A stretch of DNA of 64,000 nucleotides from assembly GCF_000024165.1 (NCBI RefSeq), contig NC_013194.1, forward strand, positions 1,736,001 through 1,800,000, given 5' to 3'. This DNA is from Accumulibacter phosphatis. Its GTDB lineage: Bacteria > Pseudomonadota > Gammaproteobacteria > Burkholderiales > Rhodocyclaceae. This document shows, piece by piece, positions 1 to 8,764 of the stretch (position 1 is its first letter; each line of letters starts with the position of its first letter). The translations under genes were made by a program, and so were the position numbers. Under the pieces are notes generated by a model, which did no database searches, was not told the DNA's origin, and saw only the letters and a list, made by a program, of their open reading frames with translations.

Positions 1-217
1 CGACGCCGGACATCTGCTGCTCGATCGGGGTGGCCACCGCCTGCTCGACGGTCAGCGCGTCGGCGCCGGTGTAGGTGCTGCTGACATTGATCTGCGGCGG
101 CACGATATTCGGGAACTGGGCGGTCGGCAGCCCGGACATGGCGACGAGGCCAACGATGGTCATCAGGATCGAGATGACCATCGCCACGATGGGCCGGTTG
201 ATGAAGAACTTTGACAT
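1..217 (-). CDS. RND multidrug efflux permease (AcrB/MexB-like), N-terminal part
   Basis: This is the first 72 residues of an inner-membrane HAE1-type RND transporter; the rest lies beyond position 1. The protein begins MSKFFINRPIVAMVISILMT, the usual RND start: a short cytoplasmic helix with an NRP motif running into transmembrane helix 1. It continues with a periplasmic segment containing QFPNIVPPQI and the porter-domain signature TYTGADALTVEQAVATPIE. The ATG lies 6 nt after the stop of the adaptor gene, so the two form one operon on the minus strand. The family exports drugs or solvents by proton antiport together with an adaptor and an outer-membrane channel. Substrate cannot be inferred. 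Confidence 0.9.
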   Translation of the reverse strand, partial: MSKFFINRPIVAMVISILMTIVGLVAMSGLPTAQFPNIVPPQINVSSTYTGADALTVEQAVATPIEQQMSGV

Positions 218-223
218 GGCTGC

Positions 224-1438
224 TTACCCCTTGCTCGCCGGTGCCGGCGTAGCCGGCTTGTCACCGGGCTTGGCCGGGGTGGCGGCGGCCGGGGCATCCG
301 GCACGAACGGTTTCGGGCTGACGGTCATTCCCGCGCGAACCTTCTGGGTTCCCTCGGCAATCACTTGCTCGCCGGGCTGCAGGCCCTTGCTGATGATCCA
401 GTCGCTGCCGATGCGCTCGCCGACCGTGACCGGGCGGATGTCGGCCTTGTTGTCGGCGCCGACGACCGCCACCAAGTACTTGCCCTGGATTTCGGTAACC
501 GCACGCTGCGGCACGAGCAGTGCACCCTTCTCGACGGCCATGGTGGCCCGCACCTTCCCGTACTGGCCCGGGCGGAGGAGGCTCTGGGGGTTCGGGAAAA
601 GCGCTGCCACCTTGAAGGTGCCGGTGCTGGTGTCAACCTGCCGGTTGAGCACGAAGAACTTTCCGGGGTGGGGATAGAGCGAGCCGTCGACGAGGAACAG
701 CTCGAGCGGCACCTGCTTGCTGGTGTCCGTTCGCTCGCCGGCAACCTTGAGGTATTCCCGCTCGCTGATGTTGAAATAGACCTTGATCGGGTCGACGGTC
801 GACACCGTGGTGAGTTCGGTCGGCATGCTCGGGCTGAGGAGGTCGCCGATCTGCGCCTTGGCGATGCCGGCAATGCCGGTCACCGGCGAGGTGATCTTCG
901 TGAAAGCCAGATTCAGCTTGGCGGTCCGCAGCGAAGCATCGGCGGCTTCGAGTGACGCCTTGGCGGAAAGGTCGGCGCCGGTGGTGTCGTCGAGGTCCTT
1001 CTGACTGACGGCGTTCATCGCCGCCAGCGGCTTGATGCGGGCGAGATTGGCGCGCGTCGTCTCGTAACGCGCTGCTTGCTGGGCGCGTAATCCCTTGGCT
1101 TCGTCGACGGCGGCCTCGAAAGTGCGTGGGTCGATCTCGAACAGCGGCTGACCCTGCTTGACGAGGTCGCCTTCGCGGTAGTTCTGTTTGATCAGGTAGC
1201 CGGTGACCTGCGGCCGGATGACGGCATTGATGTTGCCGTCCAGCGAGCCGATCCATTCCATGTAGATCGGCACGTCACGCTGGGCGACGGTGACGACGTC
1301 GACGACCGGCACCGCCGGCGCGGCAGCCTTCGGCTTCTCGCAAGCGGCGGTGATCAGGAGCGAGATCGCGGCCAGCCCGGCGGCAGTGTAGCGGAGGGTG
1401 CGATGGGTCGCTGAGAAGGATAGAGGGATCGGCGTCAT
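224..1438 (-). CDS. RND efflux periplasmic adaptor subunit (AcrA/MexA family)
   Basis: This membrane-fusion protein bridges the RND pump encoded just downstream and an outer-membrane factor. I chose the ATG at 1438 (404 aa) because an AGGAG lies about 8 nt upstream; the open frame runs further 5' but without adaptor-like sequence. An N-terminal hydrophobic segment ends in TAAC, a possible though imperfect lipobox. Then come the barrel-sandwich hybrid halves (IRPQVTGYL, EGDLVKQGQPLFEIDP), an alpha-helical hairpin rich in Ala/Arg/Lys, the returning lipoyl half (TSPVTGIAG) and a beta-barrel with the typical RPGQYGKVR. The C-terminal 30 residues are Pro/Ala-rich. A third operon member (outer-membrane channel) would be outside the window. 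Confidence 0.92.
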   Translation of the reverse strand: MTPIPLSFSATHRTLRYTAAGLAAISLLITAACEKPKAAAPAVPVVDVVTVAQRDVPIYMEWIGSLDGNINAVIRPQVTGYLIKQNYREGDLVKQGQPLFEIDPRTFEAAVDEAKGLRAQQAARYETTRANLARIKPLAAMNAVSQKDLDDTTGADLSAKASLEAADASLRTAKLNLAFTKITSPVTGIAGIAKAQIGDLLSPSMPTELTTVSTVDPIKVYFNISEREYLKVAGERTDTSKQVPLELFLVDGSLYPHPGKFFVLNRQVDTSTGTFKVAALFPNPQSLLRPGQYGKVRATMAVEKGALLVPQRAVTEIQGKYLVAVVGADNKADIRPVTVGERIGSDWIISKGLQPGEQVIAEGTQKVRAGMTVSPKPFVPDAPAAATPAKPGDKPATPAPASKG

Positions 1439-1811
1439 GACGGCTCCTGCTGGGAGAATTGGGAGTGACTGCTTGCGTCGCTGTTCAGGGCTAGCCCTGG
1501 AAAGGGAGGTAATCGGGCCGATGCCCCCCGGATACATCACTCGCGACGTGTGCAGAACGAGCAAATGACTCCGGATGACAGCGGCGACCAAGGTGATGAT
1601 TATGCAGGATGGCGAGCACTGAAGCCAGTTTTCAGGCTGCTTTGGCTGCTTTCGCGCGCCTTCGTTAGCGTGACGCGGTGGTGGTGAGGGCGGCGGGCTC
1701 GCCGCCATCGGCAGAACTCGGCGCCAGCCGCAACCTTACCGCTTGCCAGCTGGCGGCCTACATCACCGCCAGACTGGCTGCCCGCCCTCGGCGGTACTGA
1801 CGAGCGTTGCC
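1439..1811. other. Intergenic region between efflux adaptor and rne 3' end
   Basis: No gene is recognised in these 373 bases. The stretch must contain the promoter of the leftward efflux operon and the end of rne. A perfect 7-bp hairpin with a four-base loop lies at 1689-1706 (GGCGGCG/CGCCGCC), but no T-run follows on either strand, so I do not call it a terminator. No TetR-type regulator gene is adjacent. Confidence 0.4.
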
Positions 1812-4667
1812 TTACTTCTGCGTCTCGACCATCACCAGCGGCTCTTCGGAGACGACTACCGGTGCCCGTCGGCGCCGCGGCTGTCTGAGCGGTGCGTCGT
1901 CGATGGTTTCCGGTGGCGCTCCTCGAGTGTCGTCGCGGCTGGTCTCGACCATGATCAGGCCGCTCTCCGCGACCAGTTGCTGGAGGGTCGGCGACGCCGG
2001 CAGCGATGCGGCAGGCTGGGCGAGCACCTGGTTCGGCTCGGCCTGAAGGATGGCGACACTCGCCGGAAGCGCGGTGGCCGCCGGCGTGTCGGCGGCGGGT
2101 GCCACCTTCGGTGCTTCCACGTCGGCTGCGGTGTCGACCGTTGCGCGGCCGTCGACCGCCATCGGGGCATCCGCATCCAGCCCCTGGTTGACGCTCGCCG
2201 GTGCTGTGCTGGCGAGCGCCGTGACCACTTCCGGGGTCGCGGGTGGCGGCTCGGTGGCTACCGCCGGCAGTTCCGCGAGCACGGCGGGGTCTGCCGTGAC
2301 CGCTGTGGTGGCACCCTGCTGATCTGCCGTCGGCGCGACCGCTGTGCGTGCCGGTTGGCCGGTGGCGCTTGCCGGCAGTGCCGCCCCCGGTATGTCGACT
2401 GCCGTGCCGGCGATTGCCGTGCTCGTCTCGACGCTCTCGCCGCTCTGGGTTTCGGCCAGGCTCTCGACCCTTTCACCGCGCTCGCGACGCCCACCGCGAC
2501 GCCCGCGGCGGCGGCCATTGCTGACCGGCTCGTCACCTGACGGACGCGGCTCGCTCAGCGCCGCGGCGCCCGGGAGGAGAGGCGCCGGCGCGACAGCTAC
2601 CGTGGTTTCGGCGACCGCCAAGGCTGGTTGCTCCTTGCGTTCGGCGCGTGGCGCGCCTCTCTGCCGACGCGGCTCGCGCGTTTCGTTCGGATCGCGTGGC
2701 TCGCGCGCTTCGCGCGGTTCGCGTGGTGTGCGGGGTCTTTGGGGCTCGCTTCGGGCGACGGCGGGGACCGCTTGTGTCGGCTGCGCTGATGCGTCGCTCT
2801 GTTCGCGGCCGGCGCGTGTCTCGGGAACGTCGCGTGCTTCGTCACGGCGAGGGGGGCGAGGTCCGCTGCGCCGCGCATCGCGTTGCGCCTCGCGCGGCGG
2901 GCCGCTGCGTCGCGGCGGCACGGGCTCCGCCACGGCAGGCGGGGCTGCCTCCGGCTTGCGCCGGAACCAGGACAGAATCCTGGTCAGGAAGCGGTTGCCG
3001 CTCGTTGCCGGTGGCTCGGCCGCGGCCGGTTGCGGCTCGCCGACGAGCGGGGCCGGCTGCGCTGTCGTTACACCCTTGATGGCCGCTTCCGGGCGGGCGG
3101 CCCTGCCATCACCCGCTGCCGGTGCTTCGCTGCCGGCGTCATTAGTCGGCATGTCCACCATGCGGTACGATGCCTGTTGCAGATCGTCCTGAGCCAACTC
3201 GTCATGGCGGACGCGCACGACGGAGTGTTGTGGAGTCTCGAGGTGGATGTTGGGAATCAGCAGGATGCTTACCTTGTGGCGCAGTTCGACGGCCTGGACA
3301 TCGGTGCGCTTTTCGTTGAGCAGGAAGGTCGCGACATCGACGGGGACCTGCGCATGGACGGCGGCCGTGTTGTCCTTCATCGCCTCCTCTTCGAGAATGC
3401 GCAGGATGTGCAGAGCGGCTGACTCGGTGCTGCGGATGTGGCCGGTTCCCGAGCAGCGCGGGCAGGGGATGTAGCTGGTTTCGGCGAGTGCCGGGCGCAG
3501 GCGCTGGCGCGAGAGTTCGAGCAGGCCAAAACGGCTGATCTTGCCGGTCTGCACGCGCGCCCGGTCGAAGCGCAGGGCATCGCGGATGCGATTCTCGACT
3601 TCGCGCTGGTTGCGTGCGTTTTCCATGTCGATGAAGTCGATGATGATCAGACCGCCGAGATCGCGCAGGCGCAGTTGGCGGGCCACCTCTTCAGCCGCTT
3701 CGAGGTTGGTCTTGAGGGCCGTTTCCTCGATGTCGGCGCCACGCGTCGCGCGGCCCGAGTTGACGTCCACCGAAACCAGCGCTTCGGTATGGTCGATGAC
3801 GATGGCACCGCCCGAGGGCAGGCCGACCTGACGCGAGTAGGCAGACTCGATCTGATGCTCGATCTGAAAACGCGAGAACAAGGGCACGTCGTCCCGATAG
3901 CGCTTGATGCGATTGACGGTGCCGGGCATCACGTGCGACATGAACTGCTGCGCCTGATCATAGACCTCGTCGGTATCAATCAGGATTTCACCGATATCGG
4001 GCTGGAAATAGTCGCGGATCGCACGGATCACCAGACTGCCTTCCTGGTAGATGAGGAAGGCGCCCTTCTGCTGCTGGGCGGCGTCTTCAATGGCTTTCCA
4101 CAACTGCAAGAGGTAGTTGAGGTCCCACTGGAGTTCTTCGCCGTTGCGCCCGATGGCCGCGGTACGGGCGATCAGACTCATGCCTGGCGGCACCTGCAGT
4201 TGATCCATCACCTCGCGCAACTCTGTACGCTCGGTGCCCTCGACACGCCGCGAGACGCCGCCGCCGCGCGGATTGTTCGGCATCAGGACGAGATAGCGGC
4301 CGGCGAGACTGACGAAAGTCGTCAGCGCAGCCCCTTTGTTGCCTCGCTCGTCCTTGTCGACCTGGACGATCAACTCCTGGCCTTCGCGCAGCGCCTCCTT
4401 GATCGTCGCGCGACTGGTCTCGACGCCGGGCTGGAAGAAGGCGCGCGACACTTCCTTGAAGGGCAGGAAGCCATGCCGCTCCGCTCCGTAGTCGACAAAA
4501 GCGGCTTCCAGGCTGGGCTCGATGCGGGTAATGACTGCTTTATAAATGTTGCTCTTTTTCTGTTCCTTGGCGGCCGATTCAATGTCCAGGTCAATGAGCT
4601 TCTGACCGTCGACAATGGCAACACGCAGTTCCTCGGCCTGTGTTGCGTTGAAAAGCATTCGTTTCAT
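1812..4667 (-). CDS. rne: Ribonuclease E
   Basis: This is the essential endoribonuclease that processes rRNA and tRNA precursors and starts mRNA decay as the degradosome scaffold. The N-terminal catalytic half (about residues 1-500) starts MKRMLFNATQ and shows an S1 RNA-binding region (FVDYGAERHGFLPF), a 5' sensor/RNase H-like part, the DNase I-like motif with catalytic acids (SVDVNSGRAT and IIIDFIDM) and the zinc-link CPRCSGTG that joins protomers. The C-terminal half (about 520-951) is low-complexity, rich in Arg/Pro and then Ala/Thr/Val, as expected for the disordered scaffold, and ends PLVMVETQK. Length (951 aa) is in the family range. It is divergent from rluC, as in many proteobacteria. 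Confidence 0.97.
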   Translation of the reverse strand: MKRMLFNATQAEELRVAIVDGQKLIDLDIESAAKEQKKSNIYKAVITRIEPSLEAAFVDYGAERHGFLPFKEVSRAFFQPGVETSRATIKEALREGQELIVQVDKDERGNKGAALTTFVSLAGRYLVLMPNNPRGGGVSRRVEGTERTELREVMDQLQVPPGMSLIARTAAIGRNGEELQWDLNYLLQLWKAIEDAAQQQKGAFLIYQEGSLVIRAIRDYFQPDIGEILIDTDEVYDQAQQFMSHVMPGTVNRIKRYRDDVPLFSRFQIEHQIESAYSRQVGLPSGGAIVIDHTEALVSVDVNSGRATRGADIEETALKTNLEAAEEVARQLRLRDLGGLIIIDFIDMENARNQREVENRIRDALRFDRARVQTGKISRFGLLELSRQRLRPALAETSYIPCPRCSGTGHIRSTESAALHILRILEEEAMKDNTAAVHAQVPVDVATFLLNEKRTDVQAVELRHKVSILLIPNIHLETPQHSVVRVRHDELAQDDLQQASYRMVDMPTNDAGSEAPAAGDGRAARPEAAIKGVTTAQPAPLVGEPQPAAAEPPATSGNRFLTRILSWFRRKPEAAPPAVAEPVPPRRSGPPREAQRDARRSGPRPPRRDEARDVPETRAGREQSDASAQPTQAVPAVARSEPQRPRTPREPREAREPRDPNETREPRRQRGAPRAERKEQPALAVAETTVAVAPAPLLPGAAALSEPRPSGDEPVSNGRRRGRRGGRRERGERVESLAETQSGESVETSTAIAGTAVDIPGAALPASATGQPARTAVAPTADQQGATTAVTADPAVLAELPAVATEPPPATPEVVTALASTAPASVNQGLDADAPMAVDGRATVDTAADVEAPKVAPAADTPAATALPASVAILQAEPNQVLAQPAASLPASPTLQQLVAESGLIMVETSRDDTRGAPPETIDDAPLRQPRRRRAPVVVSEEPLVMVETQK

Positions 4668-5072
4668 AGAAGGATCTCCCGCGCGCTTTCACGGGGGGGA
4701 CATGCCTGGTGCAGGCAGCAGCGGATTAGTTGTTCGAGGGATGCCTGAGGGGGGCTTTCCGGTAGTGCAACTAATAGGGGTTCTCGCCAACGCAGTGACT
4801 TGTCGGGCCTTGAACGTCAAGGACTCGGGAATCTGCCTGGGCCGCTCCACAGGTGCTAGGCGCGCGCAGTTCAAGTAGTATCGCTACTTCGTGGTGAGCG
4901 TACTTAACCAGGTGACCAGCGTTGAGTGATCTCGCGCAGGTTGGCGCAAGTGAGGCGGCTGAGGCCTGCCGGAAAGTGCGTCGCAAGTGCTTCAGAATCG
5001 GCGTCGCTCGACGGTCTAACGGGTCAGCGCCTCTTTCAACACAAGACGCAAATCAACTGAAGTATATTCAAA
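4668..5072. promoter_or_regulatory. Divergent rne/rluC intergenic region, probable long rne leader
   Basis: These 405 bases separate two divergent genes and hold no ORF I can support. In Escherichia coli the long rne 5' untranslated region mediates autoregulation by RNase E; a similar leader here is inference from gap length and position. A 6-bp hairpin (AAGTAG/CTACTT, loop TATCG) lies at 4871-4887. A short A/T-rich stretch just upstream of the rluC ATG could be a -10 element, but I cannot pair it with a -35. Confidence 0.4.
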
Positions 5073-6059
5073 ATGGTGGAAGTTAGCAAAAGCTCTGTAA
5101 CTCAGGCATTGATTACCGAGAACGAGCATGGGCAGCGGCTCGACAATCTGCTGCTCAAGCAGTGCAAGGGCGTGCCGAAGAGCCACGTGTACAGCATCGT
5201 GCGCAGCGGCCAGGTGCGCGTGAATGGTCGGCGTGCGGAAGTCTCGTATCGTCTGCAGACCGGCGATGTGCTGCGCATTCCGCCGTTGCGCATCGCCAGG
5301 CGTGAGCAGGAGATCGTCGCCGGCGCCGAGTTCAACGTGGACTTGCCCGTCCTTTACGAGGATGACGGTTTGTTGATCATCGACAAGCCGGCCGGCATCG
5401 CGGTACACGGTGGCAGCGGCGAGAGCTTCGGGGTCATCGAAGCCCTGCGCCGGCAGCGGCCGCAAGCGCGTTTCTTGGAACTCGCGCATCGTCTTGACCG
5501 CGAGACCTCGGGAATTCTGCTGGTCGGCAAGAAGCGATCGGCGCTGCTTGCCTTGCATGAGATGTTCCGCGATGGCGGCGGTGGCGGGCGGGGTGCGGAC
5601 AAGCGCTACCAGGTGCTCGTCGCTGGGCGCTGGATGGATCCCGTGCGCAACGTCCGGGTGCCATTGCTCAAGTACCTGCAGCCGTCCGGCGAGCGCCGGG
5701 TGCGCGTGTCGGAGGCCGGCAAAGCGTCACACACGGTATTCCGACTGCTGGCGCGCTGGGAGCATTTCAGCCTCCTCGAAGCGCACTTGAAGACAGGGCG
5801 GACCCACCAGATCAGGGTGCATCTGGCACATCTTGGCTATCCCGTCGCCGGCGACGAAAAGTATGGCGATTTCGCCTTGAACAGGGTCCTGGCCAGGGAC
5901 GGATTGAAACGGATGTTCCTGCACGCGTGGACGATGCGCTTGCCGAACCCGCTGGATGGGCGAGATCTGGTGGTGGAGGCGCCGTTGCCCGTTGTCTTGC
6001 GTCGGTTCTTGGACAGCCTGTCGGCGAAGGAGAAGCAGGATCATGGCCAGAGTATTTGA
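5073..6059 (+). CDS. rluC: 23S rRNA pseudouridine synthase RluC
   Basis: RluC isomerises uridines 955, 2504 and 2580 of 23S rRNA to pseudouridine (E. coli numbering). The 328-residue protein has an N-terminal S4 RNA-binding domain (about residues 18-78: RLDNLLLKQ, GQVRVNGRRA) and an RluA-type catalytic domain with HRLDRETSG, whose Asp is the catalytic residue, followed by KRYQVLV and the late motif GRTHQIRVHLAHLGYP. Divergent placement from rne is the usual context of rluC rather than rluD. It starts a tightly packed run: the phosphatase gene begins inside its last codons. Confidence 0.93.
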   Translation: MVEVSKSSVTQALITENEHGQRLDNLLLKQCKGVPKSHVYSIVRSGQVRVNGRRAEVSYRLQTGDVLRIPPLRIARREQEIVAGAEFNVDLPVLYEDDGLLIIDKPAGIAVHGGSGESFGVIEALRRQRPQARFLELAHRLDRETSGILLVGKKRSALLALHEMFRDGGGGGRGADKRYQVLVAGRWMDPVRNVRVPLLKYLQPSGERRVRVSEAGKASHTVFRLLARWEHFSLLEAHLKTGRTHQIRVHLAHLGYPVAGDEKYGDFALNRVLARDGLKRMFLHAWTMRLPNPLDGRDLVVEAPLPVVLRRFLDSLSAKEKQDHGQSI

Positions 6060-6699
6060 TCTGCTGGTTTTCGACTGGGACGGGACGCTGCTCGATTCGG
6101 CAGGCGCGATCGTCACGGCGATCCATGCTGCCTGCGACGACCTCGGGTTGCCTCTGCCGGCGGAAGAGCGGGCTCGTCACGTGATCGGGCTCGGTCTGCG
6201 TGACGCCCTGCGTTACGCCGTCCCGGACCTGCCGGAAGAGCGTTACCCGCAGATGGTCGACCGTTATCGTCACCACTATCTGTCGCACGATCACGAACTG
6301 CTGTTGTTTGCCGGGGTGGCGGAGTTGATCGCCGAACTGGCCGACAGCGGCTTCCTGCTGGCGGTGGCGACCGGCAAGAGCCGGCTCGGCCTTGAGCGTG
6401 CGCTGCGGACGAGCGGCCTCGGCGGTCATTTCCATGCTTCGCGCTGTGCGGACGAGTGTTTCTCGAAACCGCATCCGCAGATGCTGGTCGAGTTGATGGA
6501 TGAGTTGTCGGTCGCGCCGGAGCGCACGCTGATGATTGGCGATACCACGCACGACCTGCAGATGGCGCGGAATGCCGGCGTCGCCAGCCTGGCGGTCGCC
6601 TACGGCGCGCATCCGGCAGCCGCCCTCGACGCACTCGCGCCATTGGCTCGCCTGCAGGAGGTCGCGGAGATGGCCGCATGGCTGCGCACGCACGCGTGA
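6043..6699 (+). CDS. HAD-superfamily phosphatase (Gph/PGP-like)
   Basis: A 218-residue haloacid-dehalogenase hydrolase. Motif I is FDWDGTLLDS (nucleophile Asp and acid/base Asp), motif II is VATGKS, the motif III lysine is in SKPHPQM, and motif IV is IGDTTHDLQMA. The helical cap between motifs I and II is of the phosphoglycolate-phosphatase type. I chose the ATG at 6043, which overlaps the rluC end by 17 nt and has an AGGAG-type site upstream; the open frame before it is not conserved. The next gene overlaps its end by 22 nt. The substrate is unknown; phosphoglycolate or a nucleotide monophosphate is possible. Confidence 0.88.
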   Translation: MARVFDLLVFDWDGTLLDSAGAIVTAIHAACDDLGLPLPAEERARHVIGLGLRDALRYAVPDLPEERYPQMVDRYRHHYLSHDHELLLFAGVAELIAELADSGFLLAVATGKSRLGLERALRTSGLGGHFHASRCADECFSKPHPQMLVELMDELSVAPERTLMIGDTTHDLQMARNAGVASLAVAYGAHPAAALDALAPLARLQEVAEMAAWLRTHA

Positions 6700-7037
6700 T
6701 CTGCCGCGCCGCCGATCTGGTCGACGGCGGCCCCGGCGTTCGCTTCACGGTTCGCCGGCAGGGCGTTGACGAGCAGGCGTTTGCCGTGCGCTTCCGCGGC
6801 CGTGTGGCGGCCTACTTCAACCGCTGTGCGCACGTGTCGATCGAACTCGACTGGCAGCCCGGGGAATTCTTCGACGATTCCAAGGTATACTTGATCTGCG
6901 CGACGCACGGCGCTCTCTACTCTCCGGCAGACGGGCGTTGTCTTGGTGGCCGATGCAATGGCCGAGGCCTGACGCCGCTACCCGTCGAAGAACGGGATGG
7001 ATCGATCTATTTCACCCCAAGCGAGCAGATATCTTGA
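6678..7037 (+). CDS. Rieske [2Fe-2S] domain protein
   Basis: A 119-residue single-domain Rieske ferredoxin-like protein. The two cluster-binding boxes are visible: Cys-Ala-His (NRCAHVSIEL) and Cys-Ala-Thr-His (LICATHGALY), i.e. C-X-H and C-X2-H. There is no signal peptide or membrane anchor, so it is cytoplasmic. It overlaps the phosphatase gene upstream, and its stop overlaps the TTG start of the S49 peptidase downstream (TTGA), so the three are probably translationally coupled. A role as electron carrier is the family expectation; the partner is not evident here. Confidence 0.88.
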   Translation: MAAHARVICRAADLVDGGPGVRFTVRRQGVDEQAFAVRFRGRVAAYFNRCAHVSIELDWQPGEFFDDSKVYLICATHGALYSPADGRCLGGRCNGRGLTPLPVEERDGSIYFTPSEQIS

Positions 7038-7984
7038 ACACCCCTGAAGACGAACCACAATGGGAACGGCAGTTGCTGGAGAAGATCGCCTTTGCGACGC
7101 TGCGCGAGCAGCGAGCAAAGCGGCGGTGGGGTATTTTCTTCAAACTGGTTGTTGTGTCCTACCTCGTCGCTGTCCTGGTGATGGTCGTCGATTGGGGCGG
7201 TCCCGAGCAACGTGCCGACGGCAGGCATACGGCGGTGATTCACCTGCATGGCACGATCGAGGCAAGCGGCGAAGCCAGCGCCCAGAACATCAACGACGCG
7301 CTGCAGGCGGCGTTTGGCGACAAGGGGACCGCCGGCGTCATTTTGCGCGTCAACAGTCCGGGTGGCAGTCCGGTGCAGGCCGGGATAGTGCACGACGAGA
7401 TTCGCCGCTTGCGCACCACGCATCCGCAGATACCGCTCTATGTCGTCGTCGAAGACCTGTGCGCCTCCGGCGGCTACTACATTGCCGTCGCTGGCGACAA
7501 GATCTTCGTGGACAAGGCCAGCATCGTCGGTTCGATCGGCGTCCTGATGGATGCTTTCGGTTTCACCGGCACGATGGACAAGCTCGGCATCGAGCGCCGC
7601 TTGCTGACCGCCGGCGAGAACAAGGGTTTCCTCGATCCGTTCTCGCCACAGGATGCGAAACAGAAAGAGCATGCGCAGGTGCTGTTGCGGGAAATCCACA
7701 AGCAGTTCATCGAGGTCGTTCGCCGCGGGCGCGGTCCGCGGCTCAAGGAAACGCCGGAAATGTTCAGTGGCCTGATGTGGACCGGTAGCCAGAGTGTCAA
7801 GTTGGGGCTGGCCGATGGCTTCGGTACCGTGGGTTCGGTGGCGCGTGACGTGATCAAGGCCGAAAGGATGGTCGACTTCACGATCAAGGAGAACATTGCC
7901 GAGCGCTTTGCCAAGCGTCTGCGGGCCGATTCGACCCAGGGGGTCGGTTCCCTGCTGGAAGTCATCAGGCCGGCTGTTCGCTGA
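7034..7984 (+). CDS. S49 family peptidase (SppA/SohB-like, membrane-anchored)
   Basis: A 316-residue signal-peptide-peptidase-type serine protease. One transmembrane helix lies near residues 30-55 (KLVVVSYLVAVLVMVVDW), preceded by a positively charged cytoplasmic N-terminus, so the catalytic domain is periplasmic. The nucleophile Ser is in LCASGGYYIA; GSIGVLM and the following region with ENKGFLDPFS match the S49 fold that supplies the Lys. The length fits the short single-domain form. The TTG start overlaps the Rieske stop; an upstream in-frame ATG at 6938 would lie far inside the Rieske gene and adds non-conserved sequence. Confidence 0.9.
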   Translation: MNTPEDEPQWERQLLEKIAFATLREQRAKRRWGIFFKLVVVSYLVAVLVMVVDWGGPEQRADGRHTAVIHLHGTIEASGEASAQNINDALQAAFGDKGTAGVILRVNSPGGSPVQAGIVHDEIRRLRTTHPQIPLYVVVEDLCASGGYYIAVAGDKIFVDKASIVGSIGVLMDAFGFTGTMDKLGIERRLLTAGENKGFLDPFSPQDAKQKEHAQVLLREIHKQFIEVVRRGRGPRLKETPEMFSGLMWTGSQSVKLGLADGFGTVGSVARDVIKAERMVDFTIKENIAERFAKRLRADSTQGVGSLLEVIRPAVR

Positions 7985-7985
7985 G

Positions 7986-7999
7986 GGAGGCCGGCCTCC
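7986..7999. terminator. Palindrome between convergent genes, possible bidirectional hairpin
   Basis: A perfect 14-base palindrome (GGAGGCCGGCCTCC) lies between the ends of the S49 gene (plus) and the methyltransferase gene (minus). No T-run follows on either strand, so terminator function is tentative. Confidence 0.35.
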
Positions 8000-8020
8000 G
8001 AGTTCACCGGCGAGCAATCG

Positions 8021-8731
8021 CTAGGCGAGCAGCAGGAACACCGTCGGTCGCCGATTGATTTCGGGCAGCGGCTGGCCTCGCCATTCGGCGACGAAGCGGG
8101 TCACGATCTGCTCGCTGTCCAGGGTGAGGTCGGTTGCCACGCAGACTCGCGTTCCCGGGGCGCAGGTGCGGAACAGTGATTCGAGCATTTGCCGGTTGCG
8201 ATAGGGCGTCTCGATGAAGATCTGTGTTCGCTGCTCCTGTCGCGATTGCCTTTCCAACTCACGCAGGCGCCTGTCGCGCTCCTGGGCATCACTCGGCAGG
8301 TAGCCGTGAAAGGCGAAATTCTGGCCAGATAGCCCCGAGCCCATCAAGGCGAGCAGGATCGACGAGGGGCCAACCATCGGGATGACCGGGATGCCCTCCT
8401 GATGTGCCAGGGCCACCAGCGCGGCGCCGGGGTCGGCGACGGCTGGGCAGCCGGCTTCGGAGATGAGGCCGAGGTCGCTGCCGGCAAGGGCGGGGGCGAG
8501 CAGTCGGGGCAACTCGCCGGCAGCCGTGTGTTCGTTGAGCTCATCAATCGCGATTTGTTGCAGGGGCCAGTCGGAAGGGAGCGCCTTCAGGAAGCTGCGC
8601 GCCGACTTTGCGTTTTCGGCCACGAAATGCGTCAGTCGCTGCGCACAGGCGCGCACTGGCGGCGGCAGAACGGCGTTTGCCGGAGCCTGTCCAAGAGGAA
8701 CGGGAATGAGAATGAGCCGGCCTCTGTTCAT
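8021..8731 (-). CDS. SAM-dependent methyltransferase, tetrapyrrole methylase fold (RsmI-like)
   Basis: A 236-residue member of the tetrapyrrole (corrin/porphyrin) methylase superfamily. The N-terminus ILIPVPLGQ, the loop ISEAGCPAVADPGA (compare the RsmI SDAGTP..DPG loop) and VIPMVGPSSILLALMGSG are the SAM-binding signatures. It resembles RsmI, which 2'-O-methylates C1402 of 16S rRNA, but is shorter at the C-terminus and has a diverged first loop. A paralogue next to maf is common in betaproteobacteria, and its substrate is not established. It lies 33 nt downstream of maf on the same strand. Confidence 0.82.
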   Translation of the reverse strand: MNRGRLILIPVPLGQAPANAVLPPPVRACAQRLTHFVAENAKSARSFLKALPSDWPLQQIAIDELNEHTAAGELPRLLAPALAGSDLGLISEAGCPAVADPGAALVALAHQEGIPVIPMVGPSSILLALMGSGLSGQNFAFHGYLPSDAQERDRRLRELERQSRQEQRTQIFIETPYRNRQMLESLFRTCAPGTRVCVATDLTLDSEQIVTRFVAEWRGQPLPEINRRPTVFLLLA

Positions 8732-8764
8732 GGCGCGCCAGGTCCGAAAGCGGTCAGCGGACGC

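Noticed and set aside
1689..1706. Hairpin between the efflux adaptor and rne as a terminator
   Set aside because: The 7-bp stem has no T-run on either side and lies well beyond the end of rne.
3438..4748. 436-codon plus-strand frame
   Set aside because: It is antisense to the catalytic half of rne.
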